Under the pieces are notes generated by a model, which was not told where the DNA came from, ran no database searches, and saw only the letters and a program-made list of their open reading frames with translations. A stretch of DNA of 30,957 nucleotides from Lachnospiraceae bacterium UBA938 (lineage in GTDB: Bacteria > Bacillota > Clostridia > Lachnospirales > Lachnospiraceae), in the NCBI GenBank assembly GCA_002293475.1, contig DBDG01000003.1, positions 1-30,957 of the forward strand, in the 5' to 3' direction. Position 1 is the stretch's first letter; each line of letters begins with the position of its first letter. Shown one piece after another: positions 16,157 to 23,407 of this stretch. Both the position numbers and the translations under genes were made by a program.

Positions 16157-17572
16157 ATGGGGAATATTCTAAAAATCAGCAATGTTAAAAAAACCTTATA
16201 TTATATGCGGAAGAACGGGATCAGGCAGACTTATTACGCTGCCAAGGAACGGACCGCCAGGGAGATCAGGGACAGCTATGTCTATCAGCCGCCGTCAGAG
16301 CAGACATTGGCAAGCCAGCGAAGGAACAGTGCCGCCATGACCGGCAAAATCAGCCTGGCAGTACCGGTCTTTGATCCTGATCCGCTCTGCTTCCGAGCGA
16401 TGCTGGAATCTGTCATTTGCCAGTCCTACCCCCATTGGGAACTGATCCTTGCCGATGCCGGCACAAGTGAAGAAATAGCTGCTGTCATCAAGGAATATCA
16501 GGAAAAAGATGACCGAATCCGCCCCCGCAGGCTGCCGGAGAATAAAGGGATATCGGGCAATACCAATCAAGCCCTGCAGTTTGCCACCGGAGATTATGTC
16601 GGGCTGCTGGATCATGACGACATGCTGACGGCCGATGCGCTATATGAAATGGCAGCCGCGATCCGGGAAGGTGAGGAAGCAGGCTATCTGCCATATTTAC
16701 TATATTCTGACGAGGACAAATGTGACAAGGAAGGTAAGAGTTTCTATGAATATCATCAAAAACATGAATTAAATCTAGATTTAATATTATCCAATAATTA
16801 TATATGTCATTTCCTAGTCATGAGAAGGGAACTCCTTCAGACTCTAGAACTTCGCCCTTCCTACGACGGTGCTCAGGATTATGACTTGGTGCTGCGCGCC
16901 ATCGATTACATGATGGGCAAAGCCGTTAAGAGATCGGCGGAAGAATGGATAATCAGCCACCGGCATGTTAAACAGGGCGTCCGTCATATTGATAAGGTAC
17001 TGTATCACTGGCGCTGCCATCCCAATTCCACGGCCGACAATCCCCAGAGCAAAGAATATGCCTACGAAGCAGGCAAACGTGCTATCGAGGATTTTTTGCG
17101 CAAGCGGGGGTGGAACAGTTTAGTCAGCCATACCCGGCATCTTGGCTTTTACCGGGTTGACTATATCCCTGACGAGCTGAGTCTCAGGCCGGAAGTCGGC
17201 ATCATCGGCGGCAAGCTGATCAATAAGAATAATAAAATAGCAGGCGGTATTTATATGGCAGACGGTACCCCGGTATATAACGGACTGCACAAAGAGTACA
17301 GCGGCTATATGCACCGTGCCAGCCTCCGTCAGGAGGCCGAGGCTATTGATATCCGCTGCATGCAGGTCTCTCCCGCGGCGGAACAGTATCTCGAAGAAGT
17401 AATCGGCCTTCCATATCTTGCGAACCCCAAAAAAGGTCGGTTTGACTGGAAGGGCGGCTTAAAGGAAGAGGCCGATTATAAGAAAATCAGCCTGCAGTTC
17501 TGTAAAAAGGTGCGTGATGCCGGTTTCCTGATCGTCTGGGATCCTAATATGATAGAACGCCTGAAATATTAA
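16157..17572 (+). CDS. GT2 glycosyltransferase with a truncated second domain
   Basis: 471 aa. Residues ~63-330 are a GT2 GT-A domain: ISLAVPVFDPDP, ILADAGTSEE, GISGNTNQALQ, LLDHDD (151-155), YDGAQDYDLVLRA, YHWRCHPNSTAD. It resembles domain 1 of the 12164-14278 protein closely (same GISGNTNQ and DHDD blocks). From ~345 onward the text VGIIGGKL...GGIYMADG...SGYMHRA reads like the later half of domain 2 of that protein, but the nucleotide-binding half, the LLNNDT motif and the DVD motif are gone. The second domain is thus probably inactive and the enzyme monofunctional. ATG 16157 has AGGAG six bases upstream. Ends 14 bases before the next gene. Donor sugar unknown. Confidence 0.9.
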   Translation: MGNILKISNVKKTLYYMRKNGIRQTYYAAKERTAREIRDSYVYQPPSEQTLASQRRNSAAMTGKISLAVPVFDPDPLCFRAMLESVICQSYPHWELILADAGTSEEIAAVIKEYQEKDDRIRPRRLPENKGISGNTNQALQFATGDYVGLLDHDDMLTADALYEMAAAIREGEEAGYLPYLLYSDEDKCDKEGKSFYEYHQKHELNLDLILSNNYICHFLVMRRELLQTLELRPSYDGAQDYDLVLRAIDYMMGKAVKRSAEEWIISHRHVKQGVRHIDKVLYHWRCHPNSTADNPQSKEYAYEAGKRAIEDFLRKRGWNSLVSHTRHLGFYRVDYIPDELSLRPEVGIIGGKLINKNNKIAGGIYMADGTPVYNGLHKEYSGYMHRASLRQEAEAIDIRCMQVSPAAEQYLEEVIGLPYLANPKKGRFDWKGGLKEEADYKKISLQFCKKVRDAGFLIVWDPNMIERLKY

Positions 17573-17586
17573 ATGGAGATATATCT

Positions 17587-18711
17587 ATGCAGGAGACCGC
17601 TAAGAAAACCACTGAGAAAACCGCAGTTAAAACTAAAAGCAAAATCATAGATAAAATTGTTGATGAAGCTATAGATAGATCTATAGATAAATCTGTTGAT
17701 AAAACTGTTGATAAAACTATAGATAAATCTGCAGTCAAGGATGTCGTCAAACCGGAGGTAACGGTTGTGATTCCCAATCACAACGGGATCCGATTTCTTG
17801 CGGAATGTCTCCGTGCCATTTATGGCGGAGATTTAATACCGGAAGTGATCATGGTAGATAACGCCTCAACAGACGGAAGCGTGCAGTGGACTGCCGAGCA
17901 TTACCCTCAAGTTAGAACTATATTGTTCGATCACAACACTGGTTTCTGCAAAGCTGTAAATGCCGGCATTAGCCACTCTGCGACGGAATTTGTTATCTTA
18001 TTGAATAATGACACCCAGACAGCCCCTGGCTTTGTTTCCGAACTGCTGCGGACGATCAAACAGGACCGCCGGATATTTTCTGTTGCGGCGAAAATGCTGA
18101 CATTATCCGATCCCGGCAAGATCGACGATGCCGGTGACTATTACTGTGCTCTGGGCTGGGCCTTTGCCCGCGGCAAAAATCAGCCTGCTAACCGCTACAC
18201 CAGCGAAACGCGCATATTTGCCGCCTGTGCCGGAGCGGCTATCTATCGCAAAAAGATATTGGAAGAGCTGGGTTGTTTCGATGAAACCTACTTTGCCTAT
18301 CTTGAGGATATCGACATCGGCTACCGCGCCCAGATAGCCGGCTACTACAATCTTTTTGCCCCGTCAGCCACCGTCCTCCATGCTGGCAGTGCCGCCAGCG
18401 GATCGCGGTACAACCACTTCAAGACGGACTACACTTCCCGCAACAGCATCTACTTGATCAGCAAGAACATGCCCCTGTTACAGATCATCTGGAACCTGCC
18501 TTTCTTCATCATCGGGTTTGCCGTTAAATTTCTTTTCTTTCTGTTAAAGGGGATGGGACCGCGCTATCTCAAGGGTCTGCTAAGCGGAATAAGCCTGTCC
18601 CTAAGTAAGACCGGAAGAAGCCGCAGAACCCCCTTCCGCTGGCAAAATACCGGTCGCTACCTTGCTATTCAGCTGCAGCTTTATTACAACATCCTTAGGT
18701 GCCTTCTGTGA
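17587..18711 (+). CDS. GT2 glycosyltransferase (rhamnosyltransferase-like) with repeat-rich N-terminus
   Basis: 374 aa. Residues ~58-290 are a GT2 domain: VTVVIPNHNG, MVDNASTDGS, LLNNDTQ (Asp141), the FAACAGAAIYRK strand, FAYLEDIDIGYRAQ and VLHAGSAASGS, as in WbbL/RfbF-type rhamnosyltransferases. Residues ~288-315 hold a hydrophobic, membrane-associating stretch and the tail is basic. Residues 19-52 are a run of tetrapeptides of the type (S/T)(I/V)DK, unrelated to the family and encoded by a 12-bp tandem repeat. ATG 17587 has GGAG eight bases upstream, so the repeat is translated; a GTG at 17767, inside the domain, is too late. Sugar specificity is inferred from the nearby rml genes only. Confidence 0.9.
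   Translation: MQETAKKTTEKTAVKTKSKIIDKIVDEAIDRSIDKSVDKTVDKTIDKSAVKDVVKPEVTVVIPNHNGIRFLAECLRAIYGGDLIPEVIMVDNASTDGSVQWTAEHYPQVRTILFDHNTGFCKAVNAGISHSATEFVILLNNDTQTAPGFVSELLRTIKQDRRIFSVAAKMLTLSDPGKIDDAGDYYCALGWAFARGKNQPANRYTSETRIFAACAGAAIYRKKILEELGCFDETYFAYLEDIDIGYRAQIAGYYNLFAPSATVLHAGSAASGSRYNHFKTDYTSRNSIYLISKNMPLLQIIWNLPFFIIGFAVKFLFFLLKGMGPRYLKGLLSGISLSLSKTGRSRRTPFRWQNTGRYLAIQLQLYYNILRCLL
17644..17727 (+). repeat. in-frame 12-bp tandem repeat, seven units
   Basis: Seven 12-bp units run from 17644 to 17727; the clearest are TCTATAGATAAA, TCTGTTGATAAA, ACTGTTGATAAA and ACTATAGATAAA. They encode SIDK, SVDK, TVDK, TIDK. Being a multiple of three, unit gain or loss would keep the frame. Confidence 0.85.
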
Positions 18712-18845
18712 CATTGAGTATCTTTGCGACATCTTTTAAGGTCATGCCGGCGACATACTATCTCATACCGGTTATGGCCTTGTTCTTCCATGGGTATGAA
18801 TACTTAAAACGGAGAGTGGGCTTATTTAATGTGAAAGAAACATAA
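18708..18845 (+). CDS. possible 45-aa ORF or gene remnant
   Basis: A GTG at 18708 overlaps the TGA of the preceding glycosyltransferase (GTGA), with AGGTG six bases upstream, and opens a 45-codon frame to the TAA at 18843. The product has one hydrophobic stretch (ATYYLIPVMALFFHGY) and a basic end (EYLKRRVG). I do not recognise it. It may be a small translationally coupled membrane peptide or the last piece of a lost membrane gene. Real-gene status is doubtful. Confidence 0.3.
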   Translation: MTLSIFATSFKVMPATYYLIPVMALFFHGYEYLKRRVGLFNVKET

Positions 18846-18889
18846 AAATACAGATAAATAGAATTTGCCATCAGCTGACTGGCTACGCG

Positions 18890-18923
18890 GTCATCGTCAT
18901 ATTGCCCGGGCCTCATCGGCTCC
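18890..18923 (+). repeat. dispersed 34-nt intergenic repeat, copy B
   Basis: Matches 2591-2624 at 30 of 34 positions, same strand. Unlike copy A it lacks the downstream inverted arm, so the hairpin is not part of the shared unit. Confidence 0.7.
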
Positions 18924-18979
18924 CGGATTCATTATTGACTGTCACCTGAGCAAATAATCTATCAATCAGACAATATGTA

Positions 18980-19008
18980 TTGCTTTAGTTAGCAAATCAT
19001 TTTAAAAT
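18980..19008 (+). promoter_or_regulatory. sigma-A-type promoter for the secreted-protein gene
   Basis: TTGCTT (18980-18985), 17-bp spacer, TAAAAT (19003-19008), 78 bases before the ATG. Pattern match only. Confidence 0.45.
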
Positions 19009-19086
19009 AAAACTACAAGAATGCCTAAAATCCTTTGTTTTACTTAATTAAGACATTCTGCCAACAATTATAAGGAGGTAATCAAA

Positions 19087-20343
19087 ATGATTTCTAAGTT
19101 AAAGAGATGCATTACTATATCATTAATTTTCCTGATAAGCCTTGCCTCAGTGCAGATGAATGCTTCGGCAATGATCAGCCCGCATATGGCCGTTCAGATC
19201 TCCATGTCTACAGATGCTGGATCAGATAATGAAGTCAAGGCCAACGAAGAAATTAATGCAGCTGTTACCTGGAGAAGCGTAATGGCACCAACCGGTGAAC
19301 CGATCACGATACAGGTAACGGATGGGGCGAAAATCCTTATCCATAACGAGGAAGACATTACATTTTCAGCAGATGGGATTCCAACACCCGTCAATTCCAT
19401 CGCTTGCAGCCCCGACGGTGATATGGTAACATTTGTTACAGGCATTCCGGCAACTAGCCCAGCTGAAAATCAAATTTCTTTTACGATAAAAGCACCGTCA
19501 AATGCCGTGAAATTTGATTTGTCAGTAAAGATCGGTTCAGATTCAATACCTGCCAACCCCATGACAAACTTTGTCCAGCAAGAATTTACCGTGAAAGCCT
19601 TACTGCTAAGTACAAGCTTGGATATTATTTTCGGAGATACTGCTTTTGATATTTATGGCGAGGTGAATTACGAGGATGCCCTTATGATTGCCATGGAGGT
19701 ACGTAATAAAGAGACCGGCGATATTGCTTATGGAACTACGACTATGAATCTCAATAACAGCGGCAATAATCTTTTGGGTACATTTGCTTTCGACAATTCG
19801 CATCCGGGCGGCATATATGTCATCGAAGCCATACTCCTTGACAGCAGTTTTGTCCCGGTCGCTAGTGAAACCAAAGAAATTGAACACATAAAATTTTCCG
19901 AGGTGCCGATATCTTATAAATACGTGGTTCCTGAAACGGGAGAAATCATCTTTTCTCACACCGTGATGTACAATTATGGCGATGTGATCAAACTGTCTCC
20001 CTATCTTACCTATTCACAATACCGATTGGTTGCCGTCATGTTAAACGGTCAACTATTGCATAATTCCCCTGAAGTGATGGCCACCGCACCTGCTGAAGTA
20101 GAATTCCAGTATGAAGAGCTTTTCGGTATAGGTATACAATATGCCAGAGACAACGGTGTATTCGCCGGCACATTCGGCGGCTCAAGATACCCGATGGGAA
20201 CAACGGTTACTGTTACAGCAGACAGTAGCAAGGGTATACCGATAAGCGTTTTAATCAATGATCAGCCCGCATCACTTGTGAACGACTATCAAGTCGTAGT
20301 GACAATTACCGGAAATATGCAAGTGAGATTCTATTACTCATAA
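19087..20343 (+). CDS. secreted protein of unknown function, beta-sandwich-like
   Basis: 418 aa. A clear Sec signal peptide: basic SKLKRC, hydrophobic ITISLIFLISLASV, and a likely ASA cleavage site at residue 28. No lipobox, sortase motif or membrane anchor is seen. The mature part is rich in alternating hydrophobic/Thr residues and looks like several beta-sandwich modules. The last ~75 residues (YPMGTTVTVTAD...ITGNMQVRF) resemble the repeat domains of the InlB-B/bacterial-repeat type found in Clostridia surface proteins. The ATG has a perfect AAGGAGGT eight bases upstream and the gene has its own promoter and a hairpin after it, so it is an independent unit inside the polysaccharide locus. 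Function not recognised; an adhesin or a polymer-associated surface protein is possible. Confidence 0.85.
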   Translation: MISKLKRCITISLIFLISLASVQMNASAMISPHMAVQISMSTDAGSDNEVKANEEINAAVTWRSVMAPTGEPITIQVTDGAKILIHNEEDITFSADGIPTPVNSIACSPDGDMVTFVTGIPATSPAENQISFTIKAPSNAVKFDLSVKIGSDSIPANPMTNFVQQEFTVKALLLSTSLDIIFGDTAFDIYGEVNYEDALMIAMEVRNKETGDIAYGTTTMNLNNSGNNLLGTFAFDNSHPGGIYVIEAILLDSSFVPVASETKEIEHIKFSEVPISYKYVVPETGEIIFSHTVMYNYGDVIKLSPYLTYSQYRLVAVMLNGQLLHNSPEVMATAPAEVEFQYEELFGIGIQYARDNGVFAGTFGGSRYPMGTTVTVTADSSKGIPISVLINDQPASLVNDYQVVVTITGNMQVRFYYS

Positions 20344-20362
20344 AAAATTTCATCGGTTGAGT

Positions 20363-20452
20363 GCAAAGGTAAATTCCGTACTGCGGCCTAAATTCTATTT
20401 TGGGGGGTTTGACGAATCGTGTCAAACCCTTTAAAGTGGAATTTACTTTTGC
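20363..20452 (+). repeat. nested inverted-repeat element (terminator, structured RNA or MITE-like)
   Basis: Outer arms 20363-20377 and 20438-20452 pair over 15 positions with one G-T. Inside, GGGTTTGAC (20405-20413) pairs perfectly with GTCAAACCC (20421-20429) around a 7-base loop. The inner hairpin, followed by TTT, could end the secreted-protein transcript. The sequence TAAAGTGG (20432-20439) can instead pair with CCACTTTA (20467-20474), giving a competing fold. No clear target duplication is seen at the ends. Confidence 0.6.
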
Positions 20453-20485
20453 AATTCAGGTCCCCCCACTTTAGAGAAATTTAAG

Positions 20486-20514
20486 TTGTTCTTTCCTATT
20501 TTGTATTGTAAAAT
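20486..20514 (+). promoter_or_regulatory. sigma-A-type promoter for the initiating sugar transferase
   Basis: TTGTTC (20486-20491), 17-bp spacer, TAAAAT (20509-20514), 72 bases before the ATG. Same layout as the promoters before the genes at 19087 and 22100. Confidence 0.45.
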
Positions 20515-20586
20515 GACTTTGGGGATATATTAATTTGGTAATTATTAACTTGACTTAACCTAACCCGCAGAGCCATAGGTACAGGA

Positions 20587-21990
20587 ATGATAAAAGATAA
20601 TCAAAAAATATTTAATAGGATCCACCTCCTGTTAGATGCAGTTATCGTGGCACTTTCATATATACTGGCCTGGTATCTCAAATTTAATACTTTTTTGATG
20701 GATGAAAATGCCGGAGCGCTTCCGATAAGTACCTATTTCAGTGCGCTCTATTTTTTAGTTCCCGGCTATATCATCCTATATTACTTCTTTAACATCTATG
20801 CCCCGAAGCGGGCAACTAGACGGAAATACGAAATTATCGGCATCATCCAGTCCAACAGCGCGGGAATCCTGTTTTTCATGGTGGTGCTGTTTTTTATCAA
20901 GCTGGAGGACTTTTCTCGGCAGATGCTCTTTATCTTTTATGTCATTAATGTAATTCTGACGACATTAAGCCGGTCAATGATCAGAAGCATCCTGCAGTAC
21001 TTCCGGAAGCGGGGCTATAATCTGAAGTTTATTCTGCTCGTGGGCTATTCCCGGGCAGCTGAAGAGTATATCAGCAGGATCAAAGCCAATCCTCAATGGG
21101 GCTATGTGATCAGGGGTATTCTGGATGACCGCGTGCCCAGCGGCACCATGTATAAGGGGGTAAAAGTAGTCGGCCGGATTGAAAACATCCTATATATACT
21201 GCCGGAAAACAAGCTGGATGAAATCGCGATTACGCTGGCGCTGCGCGACTATGACCATCTGGCCGACATCGTGGATCTGTGTGAAAAGTCAGGCGTGCAT
21301 ACCAAATTCATCCCTGATTATAATTCACTGGTACCCAGCCGCCCGTATACCGAAGACCTGATGGGGTTGCCGGTCATCAATATCCGCTACGTGCCCCTTA
21401 CCAACACCTTGAACTGGATTGTCAAGCGGGCAGTGGATATCGTAGGTTCTTTATTCGGCATCATTTTGTTCGCGCCGGTCATGCTGATTACCGCCATCCT
21501 GATCCGGTGTACGAGCCGAGGGCCGATTATTTTTAAACAGGAGCGGGTCGGCCTGCATAATCAGCCGTTCCGCATCTATAAGTTCCGCACCATGGAGATG
21601 CAAAGACCCAGCGCGGCGCAGCGTTCCTGGACGGTTAAAGACGATCCGCGGGTGACTAGGGTCGGGAAGTTTTTGAGAAAAGTCAGCATTGATGAACTGC
21701 CGCAATTTTTTAATATTTTATTAGGGGAAATGAGCTTGGTGGGTCCCCGCCCGGAGCAGTCGCTTTTTGTCGAACAGTTTAAGGAAGAGATCCCCCGCTA
21801 CATGATCAAGCATCAGGTCCGTCCGGGATTGACAGGCTGGGCTCAGATAAATGGCTACCGGGGGGACACCTCCATCAGAAAAAGGATTGAATATGATATA
21901 TTTTATATAGAAAACTGGACGTTTCTGTTCGATGTCAAAATTTTACTGCTGACCATCTTTAAAGGCTTTATCAGTAAAAATGCGTATTAA
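20587..21990 (+). CDS. undecaprenyl-phosphate sugar-1-phosphate transferase (WcaJ/WbaP-type)
   Basis: 467 aa. Four to five N-terminal membrane spans (to ~residue 130), a Rossmann-like CoA_binding_3 domain (~145-265, VGYSRAAEEYISRI), a further membrane helix (~280-305) and the C-terminal bacterial sugar transferase domain: RGPIIFKQERVG (311-322), KFRTM (332-336), the catalytic DELPQ (369-373), SLVGPRPE (383-390) and PGLTGWAQINGYRG (413-426). These enzymes load glucose-1-phosphate or galactose-1-phosphate on undecaprenyl phosphate, starting each polymer chain at the inner face. The GWAQINGYRG text fits the WcaJ (glucose) branch best. ATG 20587 has only a weak ribosome binding site. It is set apart by promoters on either side. 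Substrate choice moderately sure. Confidence 0.94.
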   Translation: MIKDNQKIFNRIHLLLDAVIVALSYILAWYLKFNTFLMDENAGALPISTYFSALYFLVPGYIILYYFFNIYAPKRATRRKYEIIGIIQSNSAGILFFMVVLFFIKLEDFSRQMLFIFYVINVILTTLSRSMIRSILQYFRKRGYNLKFILLVGYSRAAEEYISRIKANPQWGYVIRGILDDRVPSGTMYKGVKVVGRIENILYILPENKLDEIAITLALRDYDHLADIVDLCEKSGVHTKFIPDYNSLVPSRPYTEDLMGLPVINIRYVPLTNTLNWIVKRAVDIVGSLFGIILFAPVMLITAILIRCTSRGPIIFKQERVGLHNQPFRIYKFRTMEMQRPSAAQRSWTVKDDPRVTRVGKFLRKVSIDELPQFFNILLGEMSLVGPRPEQSLFVEQFKEEIPRYMIKHQVRPGLTGWAQINGYRGDTSIRKRIEYDIFYIENWTFLFDVKILLLTIFKGFISKNAY

Positions 21991-22019
21991 TTGATTTTTT
22001 AGTTTTTTTGACATAAAAT
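21991..22019 (+). promoter_or_regulatory. sigma-A-type promoter for the LCP gene
   Basis: TTGATT (21991-21996), immediately after the previous stop codon, 17-bp spacer, TAAAAT (22014-22019). It implies an 80-base leader before the LCP start codon. A TTGACA at 22008-22013 overlaps but has no matching -10. Confidence 0.45.
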
Positions 22020-22099
22020 GCTTGTTTTTTCCGCGTGACTATGAGAGAATTATTTCTTGATTAGGTTATACTAATGAAAAGTAAGGGAGAGTTATTGAA

Positions 22100-23347
22100 A
22101 TGTCAACAGATAACAGAACACGAAGCAGAAATACAAACCGAAGCAGAAATGCAAATCAGGGAAAGTCAAATGGCCGGCCGGTTCCTGCCAACAGGAATTC
22201 TGCTGAAAGAAGGTCGTCTGACAGGGAATATGACCGCGATGCTTACGATAACAATAACAATTACAATAATACCGGTTCTTCCAGAAAAGTATCGAGAAAG
22301 GATCAGGAAAAGAAAAAACGGGGCAAAATAATCTTGTTTATCGTAGAGATTTTTGTCTTGGCTATTATGGTGTTTTTTCTCTATGGGGCTTTGAAGGTAA
22401 AGGAAACAGGTAAAATAAATATCCCGGAAGACGAGATCGTCATCAACCAGACTGTCAAGGAATATGCGGAAACTTCGATGAGAGGATACCGTAATGTAGC
22501 ATTATTTGGGGTTGATTCAACTTCCGGTCAGCTTACCAGAGGCACCAGAAGTGACAGTATCATGATTGCTTCCCTTAATCAGGATACGGGGGAATGTCGT
22601 CTAGTATCGGTTTACCGCGATACTTATCTTAATATGGGCAATGACAGTTATAATAAATGTAACGGCGCTTATGCCAACGGCGGTGCCGAGCAAGCAATTA
22701 ATATGCTGAATATGAATATGGATTTGAATATTACGGATTTCGTGACCGTCGGATTTAAAGGCGTGACAGACACGGTTAACGCTGTGGGTGGCATCATGAT
22801 TGATGTCGATTCAGCTGAACTGCAACATATCAATAGTTACCAGAGAACCATGGCTGATGAGCTGGGGCGCGAATATGTGGAGGTGACCGAGACTGGGTAC
22901 CAAAGGCTCAACGGCCTGCAGGCCACCGCATATTGCCGTATCCGTTATACCGCCGGGGACGATTTCCGGCGAGCCGAGCGTCAAAGGGAAGTTCTGATGG
23001 CTATCTTAGTAGAAGCGAAAAGCGCGACCCCGGCCGAGCTGAACCAGATTGCCAGCGACATCTTCGGATCAATATCGACATCACTGGATCTGGATGAAAT
23101 CATTTCCTTACTGGGTTCGATTGCCCAATATGAAGTGACCGATAACGGCGGTTTCCCGGAAGAATCCATGCGTACCACGGGAATCATCGGCAAAAGCGGC
23201 AGCTGCGTTGTTCCCGTAGATCTAGAACAAAATGTCATCTGGCTGCATGAGTTCCTGTTCGGTGTACAGAATTACGAGCCGTCGGAAGAAGTTAAGCAAT
23301 ACAGCCAGAAAATCAAGAGCGATACCGAGCAGTATGTTAGTAGATAG
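22100..23347 (+). CDS. LytR-CpsA-Psr (LCP) family glycopolymer ligase
   Basis: 415 aa. Residues 1-75 are a cytoplasmic, Arg/Asn/Ser-rich disordered stretch with NNNNYNN; 77-98 is the single membrane anchor; ~130-310 is the LCP domain: NVALFGVDS, TRSDSIMI (Arg150, Asp152), VSVYRDTY (Arg173), FVTVGFKGVTDTVNAVGGI and RIRYTAGDDFRRAERQREV (280-298), carrying the Arg/Asp residues that bind the polyprenyl pyrophosphate head group. LCP enzymes move undecaprenyl-linked polymers onto peptidoglycan outside the membrane, so this is the likely last step for the polymer made here. ATG 22100 has GGGAG ten bases upstream. An overlapping frame beginning at 22074 is a shadow. The N-terminal part contains an 18-bp direct duplication (RSRN.N twice). 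Confidence 0.95.
   Translation: MSTDNRTRSRNTNRSRNANQGKSNGRPVPANRNSAERRSSDREYDRDAYDNNNNYNNTGSSRKVSRKDQEKKKRGKIILFIVEIFVLAIMVFFLYGALKVKETGKINIPEDEIVINQTVKEYAETSMRGYRNVALFGVDSTSGQLTRGTRSDSIMIASLNQDTGECRLVSVYRDTYLNMGNDSYNKCNGAYANGGAEQAINMLNMNMDLNITDFVTVGFKGVTDTVNAVGGIMIDVDSAELQHINSYQRTMADELGREYVEVTETGYQRLNGLQATAYCRIRYTAGDDFRRAERQREVLMAILVEAKSATPAELNQIASDIFGSISTSLDLDEIISLLGSIAQYEVTDNGGFPEESMRTTGIIGKSGSCVVPVDLEQNVIWLHEFLFGVQNYEPSEEVKQYSQKIKSDTEQYVSR
22121..22156 (+). repeat. in-frame 18-bp tandem duplication
   Basis: 22121-22138 and 22139-22156 differ at two positions (CGAAGCAGAAATACAAAC against CGAAGCAGAAATGCAAAT). They encode RSRNTN and RSRNAN at the cytoplasmic front of the LCP protein. Confidence 0.75.
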
Positions 23348-23369
23348 TAATTTGACAGGATAGAATAAG

Positions 23370-23397
23370 TTGAATTGTAGATAGATAATAATATTAT
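23370..23397 (+). promoter_or_regulatory. possible promoter before the last glycosyltransferase
   Basis: TTGAAT (23370-23375), 16-bp spacer, TATTAT (23392-23397). A TTGACA at 23352-23357 is nearby but its -10 is poor. The region is so AT-rich that chance matches are likely. Confidence 0.3.
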
Positions 23398-23407
23398 ATA
23401 GAAAATG

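Larger units (their letters stand above)
18846..19079 (+). other. non-coding gap before the secreted-protein gene
   Basis: Together with the doubtful small ORF this makes a 375-base stretch without a firm gene. It holds copy B of the 34-nt dispersed repeat (18890-18923), a predicted promoter (18980-19008) and the AAGGAGGT ribosome binding site (19072-19079). Nothing else was recognised; a weak AGAATG/CATTCT inverted pair flanks 19018-19056. Confidence 0.6.

Noticed and set aside
22074..22331. 85-codon + frame overlapping the LCP start
   Set aside because: Out of frame with the LCP gene and repetitive because the DNA below it is; no domain.
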